Shown here piece after piece: positions 7,889-14,331 of a DNA stretch of 64,000 bases; positions within the stretch are counted from its first letter, which is position 1; the number at the start of each line of letters is the position of its first letter. Under the pieces are notes generated by a model. That model was not told where the DNA came from. It searched no databases and was given only the letters and a program-made list of their open reading frames with translations. Made by a program: the position numbers and the translations under genes. Origin of the DNA: Terriglobales bacterium (GTDB taxonomy: Bacteria; Acidobacteriota; Terriglobia; Terriglobales; Acidobacteriaceae); assembly GCA_035624455.1 (NCBI GenBank), contig DASPRM010000025.1:124001-188000 (forward strand). The letters run 5' to 3'.

Positions 7889-8412
7889 GGCAGGCTTGCT
7901 GTATCCGCGGCGCCGAGCTGCGCTCGCCTTGAGCGGACGGGACCTCCGCTTCCACGTGGTTTGACACATCGAGAATTCTCAAAAATGCCGGCGGATTCGT
8001 CTTTAGAAGCGGCAGCCTGATGTCTGATTGCTGAATGCTGAGGGCTGATTGCTTAGAAAAAACGGACAGTCCAGCCGGAGCTGCCGGACTGTCCAGCCAT
8101 CTGGGTTAGGAGGTACATGTCGAGGCTCTAATGTCGCTGTTTCGTGTTAACCGACGATTGCATTCTTGTAAATGTTCGGTGAATTCCAGAAAAAGAAATT
8201 GATAACAACCGGCTCCCGTAATCGTCTAAGTAAATGAACATTGTTAGGGGTGTTGGGACGAATCAAAAAAGCAAACAGAGGAAGACTTTTCACCTGGTCT
8301 TTACGGTGGCTCAATCATGCTGCAATCAAAATTCAGTAAGCTGCAGAAAGGAATGGATAGCGTGCGGCGAGCCGCACGATGGACAAACCGGCACAACTCA
8401 AGGAGGAAGTTC
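7889..8412. other. Intergenic region with CTGA-type repeat and hairpin
   Basis: No gene is supported on either strand over this ~520 bp. It contains a degenerate CTGATTGCTGAATGCTGA repeat (8017-8053), also found elsewhere in the window (e.g. 52773-52804), and the hairpin at 8064-8094. The segment 8100-8300 is AT-richer than its surroundings and could carry an untranslated leader of the STAS gene or a small RNA on the minus strand; neither is proven. Confidence 0.5.
8056..8094 (-). terminator. Hairpin plus T-tract reading on the minus strand
   Basis: GGACAGTCC (8064-8072) and GGACTGTCC (8086-8094) are exact reverse complements. On the minus strand the hairpin is followed by GTTTTTTCT, which is the layout of an intrinsic terminator. 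No minus-strand protein gene lies upstream, so it either ends an unannotated transcript or is fortuitous. Confidence 0.45.
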
Positions 8413-8766
8413 GTGGGTCTCACGGTCGAGACGCGAGTTCTCGGAGAGATTGCAGTGGTGCACCTGGCGGGGAAGTTGGTCTTCCGCGATGAAGCGCGAG
8501 CACTCTCTGAGCACGTAGTGGAACTGCTGGATCGGAGGTTGTCGGTGGTTCTGAACCTGGAAGAGGTCACGACGATTGACGGCGGAGGTCTTGGAGTACT
8601 GGTGGCCTCCAGCAAGCGGGCCGAGACCCGCGGGCTGGCGTTGAAAATCTGCAACCTGGACGCGCGGCTGCGGGAGGTGTTTGCGATCACCAATCTGTAC
8701 CAAGTGTTGGATGTGCACGAGCACGAAGAAGCCGCCCTCGAGTCTTTCGGTGCGCGCGCGGCCTGA
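8413..8766 (+). CDS. STAS-domain anti-sigma factor antagonist-like protein
   Basis: A 117-residue single STAS domain: 'GEIAVVHLAGKLVFRDEARAL', then 'VVLNLEEVTTIDGGGLGVLV' and 'LKICNLDARLREVFAITNLY'. In SpoIIAA-like proteins a Ser/Thr kinase phosphorylates the residue just after the D-x-x motif; here the sequence is 'TTIDGGGLG', with Gly where Ser/Thr is usual, so classic phospho-switching may be lost. GTG 8413 is chosen because AGGAGG stands at 8401-8406 with ideal spacing; an in-frame ATG at 8317 would add an unconserved basic leader. No cognate kinase or sigma factor is nearby. A terminator follows. Confidence 0.88.
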   Translation: MGLTVETRVLGEIAVVHLAGKLVFRDEARALSEHVVELLDRRLSVVLNLEEVTTIDGGGLGVLVASSKRAETRGLALKICNLDARLREVFAITNLYQVLDVHEHEEAALESFGARAA

Positions 8767-8800
8767 TGCATCTGTCTTTCTTCAACTGAGCGGCAGCTAA

Positions 8801-8847
8801 CCCGAAGCATCGATCCCGGAACCAACGGTTCGAGCTTCGGGTTTTTC
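8801..8847 (+). terminator. Intrinsic terminator of the STAS gene
   Basis: CCCGAAGC (8801-8808) pairs with GCTTCGGG (8834-8841), followed by TTTTT. An inner GAACC/GGTTC pair extends the stem. It separates the STAS gene from the MerB-like gene, so the latter must have its own promoter. Confidence 0.85.
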
Positions 8848-8956
8848 TTATGACCGAGTAAGTCTCGGCGGGCAATTTTTGAGTGCCGATCGGGCGGCTG
8901 TGCTGGAAGATAATCGGGCGTCCGGCGATCGGAGAGCGAGTAAAAGGAGCTTGCTG

Positions 8957-9730
8957 ATGAGCGGGAAAATTCTCTTAGGCGTTGGCCGGGAACTTCGGAC
9001 TACTTCGGATGACAAATTTGTAGAAGCGATCAGAAATCTTCCCGATCGAATGGCGAAGCGACTGGCCTTCATGTCACCGGATCACCACGTCATCCGCGAC
9101 TTCGTGGTGCGGGAACTGCCGCGACAAGTGAAGCCACAGCCGCTCTCGCCGGCGCAGATTGCGCAGGTCACGGCGTTGGAAGTCGCGAAAGTATCGGCCA
9201 TCCTGCAAGATTTGGAAGAGCATCTTTTTTTTCTCGTGCGCGACGCCGGTGGGAATGTGAACTGGGCATTTCCCGTGACCACAGATCGGACGCCACATCG
9301 GCTGACATTCTCTACTGGCGAGCATACCTTTGGCGCTTGAGCGGAGGATGCCTTCGCTACGTCCTTCGTCGAAGGACGCCTTCGGGGAGAAAAGCTGCGG
9401 GTGCGCATCGATTCCGAATGCCAGCATTGCGCGCGCCCGCTGGCAATCGAAGTCGATGATGATCTCAGGTGGCAGGTTCTCTCGGACGGCGCTTCTCCGT
9501 TGCTGTTCGAGCCTGACATTAACTGGGCGAGCTTTCGCGGAATAAACATCATCCACGACTATTGAAATCAGACCGTATTCTTCTGGTCAGAAGAACATGC
9601 CCGTGATTATCGCCGCACTCATCAGCAACCCGATGGAGCTTACCTGACAATGGATCAGGCGGCCTTTTCCGAGCGCTACGCCCAATCGGGCCTGTTTGCA
9701 ATCGCCGGAGATGGGGAGCTGCGAAGGTAG
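8957..9730 (+). CDS. MerB-fold (organomercurial lyase-like) protein with two predicted selenocysteines
   Basis: Read through TGA 9338-9340 and TGA 9563-9565, this frame gives a 257-residue protein ending at TAG 9730. Residues ~1-95 are helical/winged-helix ('LSPAQIAQVTALEVAKVSAI'). The MerB core follows: 'TPHRLTFSTGEHTFGA', U128, 'AEDAFATSFVEGRLRG', a CxxC at 155/158 ('SECQHC'), 'LLFEPDINWASFRG', 'NIIHDY', U203, 'NQTVFFWSEEHARDY'. Recalled E. coli MerB has 'WCALD' (Cys96, Asp99) and 'SFCCHVHFFAS' (Cys159); U128, D131 and U203 align to these catalytic residues. A hairpin follows each TGA. The start is ATG 8957 behind AAAAGGAG. Inference: a Sec-containing lyase or related thiol/selenol enzyme. 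The alternative is a pseudogene with two TGAs; conventional callers would stop at 9340. No merA/merR or sel genes lie nearby. Confidence 0.8.
9360..9378 (+). promoter_or_regulatory. Candidate bacterial SECIS hairpin 1
   Basis: CGTCCTTC (9360-9367) pairs perfectly with GAAGGACG (9371-9378), leaving loop GTC. The loop starts 27 nt after the TGA at 9338-9340, within the 16-37 nt range described for bacterial SECIS elements, and has G then U at its first positions. It lies inside the coding frame. Caution: CGAAGGAC also occurs at the end of the dispersed intergenic repeat family. Confidence 0.7.
9574..9599 (+). promoter_or_regulatory. Candidate bacterial SECIS hairpin 2
   Basis: TTCTTCT (9578-9584) pairs perfectly with AGAAGAA (9589-9595) around a GGTC tetraloop, which is the apical loop I recall for the E. 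coli fdhF SECIS. The stem continues weakly outwards after one mismatch (CGT/ATG, including a wobble). The loop begins 19 nt after the TGA at 9563-9565, within the accepted range. Confidence 0.72.
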
Positions 9731-9926
9731 CCTGGGCCTGAGCTGCCCTGCATTTTCTCTTGCAACAGGTCGTTTCCAGCTCCTTCAGGTCCTGGTGCAC
9801 CTTACCTGGAGGTCGCACACTCATGTAACTCCCTGGATCGCAATTCCCCTTTTCGGAAGCCAGCATGTACGGGACACTTTAGGTGGGCAACCCGGCGTGT
9901 GCCCTGGTGTCTCGTGGGAAGCTCGC

Positions 9927-11876
9927 ATGAAACGTGTTCTGCAATTTTGTTTTTTGGTCTTTCTTCTCGCGCCTGTGCTGGCGTCGGCGCAGATGGTGCC
10001 GGGCGGAGAGCGCATCCTTTCCTATGACAGCGAAATCACGCTGATGGAAGATGGCTCGATTCACGTCACCGAAAATATCCGCGTGCGTGCGTTGGGTGTT
10101 CAGATCCGGCACGGAATTTATCGCGACTTCCCCACCCGCTACACCGACAAGCTGGGCAACCGCTATACCGTTCCCTTCGATATCGTCGAGGTGCGCCGGG
10201 ACAACCAGCCCGAGGACTATCACACCGAGCGTCTGCTGAACGGCACCCGCGTGTACATGGGCAGCCGCTGGGCGACCCTCATCCCCAGCGAATACACCTA
10301 CAGTCTTTCTTACGTGACATCGCGGCAGATGGGGTTTTATAGCGATCGCGAGGAGCTCTACTGGAATGTCACCGGGAACGGCTGGGCCTTTCCCATCGAT
10401 CACGCCACCGCGACGGTGGTTTTGCCGTTACAGATTCCGCGCAACTTTGTTGAGACCTACGGCTACACCGGTCCTAAAGGCTACACCGGGCGCGACTTTT
10501 ACGCCATTAAAGACGGCCTGGGGCGCCTGCACTATGAGACCAGGGCGCCGCTAGGCGTGCACGAGGGCTTCACAGTAGTCGCATGGTGGCCGCGCGGCTA
10601 TATCCAGCCGCCAACCGACAAGCTGGAATACTTTTTCGCCGATAATGCTCCCGCTGTTGCTGCCGTGATCGGACTGGTGCTGGTGCTTCTGTATCAAGTG
10701 ATCACCTGGATCATGGTGGGGCGCGATCCGGCGGCCGGAACCATCGTGCCGCAATACATTCCCCCTGACGGTTTTTCTGCCGCTGCGGTGCGCGAGATGG
10801 TGAAGATGGGCTTCGACAATCGCGCCTTTGCGGCAGAGATCCTGGGCTTGGCGGCGAAGAAATACTTGTCTATCGAGCAGGACGAAACGGGACAGTACAC
10901 CCTGGTGAAGAGCAGTAATCCCGCGGCGGAGAGCGCCCTTACCGCGGAAGAAAGACTGGTGGCGCGACGTCTTTTCACAACCAATGACCGGCTCCTGCTG
11001 ACGCCACTGAACCGTGAAAGTCTCTCGGAGGCGATGAAGGCGCTGAAGACGTCACTGTCGACGCGCATGGAGAGAATCTATTTCGTGCGCAATGCCGGAT
11101 ACATGGCACCCAGTGTCGTGCTGACCATCCTGAGCTTTCTCGCCATCGCCTACTATGCGGACTCTCAGCTCAAACCGGTGGCTCTATTCATGATGTTCTG
11201 GCTCGGCTTCTGGACCCTGGGTGTGGCCGCCCTCTCCATGCGGGTTGTGAGCGTGTGGCGCTCGGCGCTTCATGGCGGAGGCCAGCAAGCGTTGAAGTTC
11301 GGCGGCGCCATTTTCATTACATTGTTTGCGCTTCCCTTCCTGGCAGGAGAGTTGTTCGGAATCGGCATGCTCGTGCATGCCACTTCCGTTTTGTGCGTGA
11401 GCGTGTTTGCTTTGCTCATTGCCTGCAACTTCATTTATCACGAGCTGCTCAAGGCGCCGACGCATATGGGGCGCGAATTATTGGACAAGATTCAGGGCTT
11501 CAAGATGTTCCTCGCTGCCACCGAAGAAGATCAGCTGAAGCGCCTGGGGCCGGTGAACTGGAACCTCGATACCTTCAACCGCCTTTTGCCGTACGCCGTG
11601 GCTTTGGACGTGGAACAACAATGGTCGGCGAAATTCGCGCATGTGCTGGCATCGACCCTGGTTCCCGTCGGGGCAGGAGCGTCTTCTGATGCCACCACCA
11701 GACTTCTGGCCGCTGAGGTCGCTGGCGGCTCGGCCGCCGGTTTTGCTTCCGGCATCGGTGATGCACTCACCTCCGCGATATCCAGTGCGGCTACTCCTCC
11801 CGGATCGAGTTCGGGCTCGAGCGGTGGAGGATCCTCCGGAGGCGGAGGGGGAGGCGGAGGAGGCGGCGGTTGGTAA
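9927..11876 (+). CDS. DUF2207-family membrane protein with Gly-rich C-terminus
   Basis: A 649-residue protein with a signal peptide ending near 'APVLASAQM' and a large extracytoplasmic N-terminal domain with the DUF2207 pattern ('ERILSYDSEITLMEDGSIHV', 'ENIRVRALG', 'GIYRDFPTRY', 'YSLSYVTSRQ'). A transmembrane helix follows ('AVAAVIGLVLVLLYQVITWI'), then a cytoplasmic stretch, further hydrophobic helices near the middle and a tail ending in eleven glycines plus Trp. This architecture is shared by the widespread DUF2207 'predicted membrane protein' group; its role is unknown. ATG 9927 was chosen because the signal peptide starts there, although the frame is open further upstream. Confidence 0.9.
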   Translation: MKRVLQFCFLVFLLAPVLASAQMVPGGERILSYDSEITLMEDGSIHVTENIRVRALGVQIRHGIYRDFPTRYTDKLGNRYTVPFDIVEVRRDNQPEDYHTERLLNGTRVYMGSRWATLIPSEYTYSLSYVTSRQMGFYSDREELYWNVTGNGWAFPIDHATATVVLPLQIPRNFVETYGYTGPKGYTGRDFYAIKDGLGRLHYETRAPLGVHEGFTVVAWWPRGYIQPPTDKLEYFFADNAPAVAAVIGLVLVLLYQVITWIMVGRDPAAGTIVPQYIPPDGFSAAAVREMVKMGFDNRAFAAEILGLAAKKYLSIEQDETGQYTLVKSSNPAAESALTAEERLVARRLFTTNDRLLLTPLNRESLSEAMKALKTSLSTRMERIYFVRNAGYMAPSVVLTILSFLAIAYYADSQLKPVALFMMFWLGFWTLGVAALSMRVVSVWRSALHGGGQQALKFGGAIFITLFALPFLAGELFGIGMLVHATSVLCVSVFALLIACNFIYHELLKAPTHMGRELLDKIQGFKMFLAATEEDQLKRLGPVNWNLDTFNRLLPYAVALDVEQQWSAKFAHVLASTLVPVGAGASSDATTRLLAAEVAGGSAAGFASGIGDALTSAISSAATPPGSSSGSSGGGSSGGGGGGGGGGGW

Positions 11877-12031
11877 TCTTCCAGAACCACGCCCAGATCA
11901 GCGCTGAGCCCCGACATACCTTGAACAATCCAGTTCACGATCCCCGTTCCGCGACTTAGCGTCGTGCAGTCCAGTTGAATCAACCTGGGCTCTGGCTGAC
12001 ATCCACTCCGCCGGTTGCTACATTATCTTCG

Positions 12032-12739
12032 GTGGAAAACTACTTCAATTACTTCACGGAAATTGAGGAGCACTTTCAACAGTGCCGCGGTACCGGGCTA
12101 CTGCTGAGCACGCTGGACTGGGCGCTGATTGAAACCTGGAAGGATGCCGGGGTGCCGCTCGAAGCCGTGATTCGCGGAATCGATTCCGCGTTTCACCGCT
12201 ATGACCAGCGTCCGAGCAAGACCCGCAAGGTGAACAGCCTTGCTTACTGCGCCCAGGAAGTGCTGGCGGCTGCCGAGGAAATGAAAGAAGCAGCCGCCGG
12301 AACCGTCACGCCGGCAGAGTCGTCAGAGTCCAAAAAGGCAGTCGAGACTGGACTCGAACTTCCACGGATCTGCGAATTTCTGTTGCATAATGCCGGGCAG
12401 ATCGAGCGAGCGGAGCTTCCCGCCGTTGGCCAGGAGATCGCCAACGACGTGGCGCACAACCTGCGAACAATTGCAGGGGATCTGCTGCAGAAGAGGACAA
12501 CACGCCTCCAGGACCTGGAGCAGCGGTTGAGCGCAATTGAAGACAGGCTGCATGCGGCTGTGGTGAGCTGCACTTCTCAGGAAGAGCTGCTGTCTTTGCG
12601 AGCGGAAGCTGACCGCGAGATGGCGCCCTATCGCCGCAACATGCCGTCCATGCAGATCGATCAGCTACAGAGACAATTCATGCACAAGCGGCTGCTGGAG
12701 AGGTGGCAGCTGCCGAGGCTGAGTCTGTTCTACATGTGA
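12032..12739 (+). CDS. Conserved hypothetical protein (coiled-coil C-terminal half)
   Basis: A 235-residue soluble protein beginning 'ENYFNYFTEIEEHFQQCRGT', 'LLLSTLDWALIETWKDAGVP', 'LEAVIRGIDSAFHRY'. The second half (about residues 110-210) is helical with heptad-like spacing ('LRTIAGDLLQKRTTRLQDLE', 'QRLSAIEDRL'), suggesting a coiled coil. The start is unsure: GTG 12032 fits the conserved beginning, while TTG 11975 would add 19 residues; neither has a clear Shine-Dalgarno. I believe similar proteins occur across Acidobacteriota, without known function. Confidence 0.75.
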   Translation: MENYFNYFTEIEEHFQQCRGTGLLLSTLDWALIETWKDAGVPLEAVIRGIDSAFHRYDQRPSKTRKVNSLAYCAQEVLAAAEEMKEAAAGTVTPAESSESKKAVETGLELPRICEFLLHNAGQIERAELPAVGQEIANDVAHNLRTIAGDLLQKRTTRLQDLEQRLSAIEDRLHAAVVSCTSQEELLSLRAEADREMAPYRRNMPSMQIDQLQRQFMHKRLLERWQLPRLSLFYM

Positions 12740-12902
12740 ATTCAGTATCACCGTTCAGCACTCAGAGGCCATCTCACAAATCCTTCTGAATTGGCGCGCA
12801 ACTTCAGCCGTGCCGGCTAGGTCAAGACAAATGCGGGTCCAAAATAAGGTCGAAGCCCGCAGCACCCCGCACGGAAGACCTCCGCCGCCTATAATTCGTC
12901 CC

Positions 12903-14231
12903 TTGGAACTCACCATTGAAAAACTTGTGTATGGCGGCGATGGACTAGCACGTCTCGCGCCTGACGAGCAGGGCCGCCGGAAGACTGTGTTCGTGCCGTT
13001 GGTGTTGCCCGGGGAGCGGGTGGATGCCGAGATCGTAGAGGATCGGCCTGCATTCGCGCGAGCCCAGCTCAAGCAGGTGCTGGACTCGGCGCCGTTTCGA
13101 ATTCTGCCACTTTGTCCTTATTTTGCCAGATGTGGCGGTTGCCATTATCAGCAGGCGAGCTACGAGGATCAACTGCGGCTGAAGGGAGAAATCTTGCGCG
13201 AAACGCTGGCGCGCATTGCCAAGCTGGAAGTCGGTGAATTGGCCACGCATGCATCTCCGGCTTGGAACTACCGCAATCGCACGCGGCTGCATGTGCGCAA
13301 TGGCGCCGGCAAGTTTGAAATCGGGTATCACCGCCTGGGTTCGCATGCGCTGGAACCGGTGCGGGAGTGTCCTATCAGTTCGCCTCTGATCAATCGCGCG
13401 CTGGCGCAGATATGGAAGATCGGCGAAGCCGAAGGATTCCCTGAGGCGCTGGTGGCGGTGGAGCTATTTGCTACGAATGACGACACTGGGCTGCTGGTGC
13501 AGGGTCAGGTCGATCGTCGAGCGATGTTTTCGCCGGCCAGGTTCAAACCCATGGCCGAAGGCCTGCGCACCGCTATCCCCGAGCTTCGAGGCGTGGTAGC
13601 TGGCCACGCATCCATCGACGCGGGCGAAGCCACAGCTGCTCCGGAGCTCTCCGCGAGTTCGGCGGCGGGTAAGCCGCTGGCCGTTTTCGGCGAAGATGCC
13701 TTGCCCTTTACAACGGCATCGGGCGAATATCGCGTAAGTGCAGGCTCATTCTTTCAGACCAATCGATTCCTCACAGACACCGTGGTCGAGCTGGTTACGC
13801 GGGATCGCGCTGGAAAGTTTGCACTGGATTTGTATGCGGGAGTGGGATTGTTCTCGCTTCCACTGGCACGGCAGTTCGAGCGAGTGGTGGCTGTGGAATC
13901 GGCTCCCCGTTCCGCTGCGGATTTGAAGCATAATGCGCCACCGCATGTACAGGCACTGGAAGCCGCCACCGAGCACTATCTGGAGCGCGGAAGCAAACCC
14001 CCAGACTATGTTGTGGTGGACCCCCCGAGGGCTGGGCTGGGACGGCGGGTAGCAGAAAGGCTCGGTAAGCTCTTTTCGCCACAACTGACCTATGTGTCAT
14101 GCGATCCTTCCACCCTGGCCCGCGATCTTCCCGTGCTGCTCCAATCGGGCTATAGGATTCAAGAGGCCCATCTGGTCGATCTTTTCCCGCAGACGTTTCA
14201 CATCGAAAGCGTGTTCCGCCTGGCGCGGTAA
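12903..14231 (+). CDS. [4Fe-4S] class I SAM RNA uracil-5-methyltransferase (RumA/TrmA family)
   Basis: A 442-residue enzyme of the RlmD/RlmC/TrmA family, which methylates C5 of uridine in 23S rRNA or tRNA. An N-terminal TRAM-like segment ('IEKLVYGGDGLARL') is followed by the cluster ligands 'CPYFARCGGC' (Cys71, 77, 80 in this numbering) with Cys156 in 'RECPIS' as the likely fourth. The SAM site is 'LDLYAGVGLFSLPLA'; the catalytic block is 'VVVDPPRAGLG' and 'YVSCDPSTLARDL' with the nucleophilic Cys. The position methylated cannot be told. The start is taken as TTG 12903 because TATAAT at 12889-12894 would give a leaderless transcript; in-frame ATG 12831 is possible. Confidence 0.92.
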   Translation: MELTIEKLVYGGDGLARLAPDEQGRRKTVFVPLVLPGERVDAEIVEDRPAFARAQLKQVLDSAPFRILPLCPYFARCGGCHYQQASYEDQLRLKGEILRETLARIAKLEVGELATHASPAWNYRNRTRLHVRNGAGKFEIGYHRLGSHALEPVRECPISSPLINRALAQIWKIGEAEGFPEALVAVELFATNDDTGLLVQGQVDRRAMFSPARFKPMAEGLRTAIPELRGVVAGHASIDAGEATAAPELSASSAAGKPLAVFGEDALPFTTASGEYRVSAGSFFQTNRFLTDTVVELVTRDRAGKFALDLYAGVGLFSLPLARQFERVVAVESAPRSAADLKHNAPPHVQALEAATEHYLERGSKPPDYVVVDPPRAGLGRRVAERLGKLFSPQLTYVSCDPSTLARDLPVLLQSGYRIQEAHLVDLFPQTFHIESVFRLAR

Positions 14232-14331
14232 GTCGATTGCTAGTCTCCCGTTTCGGCGGTGAAGACCTCTGAGGAGCCGCAGTTACCGAGACCGCGTCGT
14301 GTTCGCGCGCACAGATAATTGCCTCTGAGCT

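Noticed and set aside
8957-9340. Truncated stand-alone MerB-like N-terminal protein ending at the first TGA
   Set aside because: The frame continues with the conserved MerB core beyond this stop and again beyond the second TGA, so ending the gene at 9340 would discard the catalytic part.
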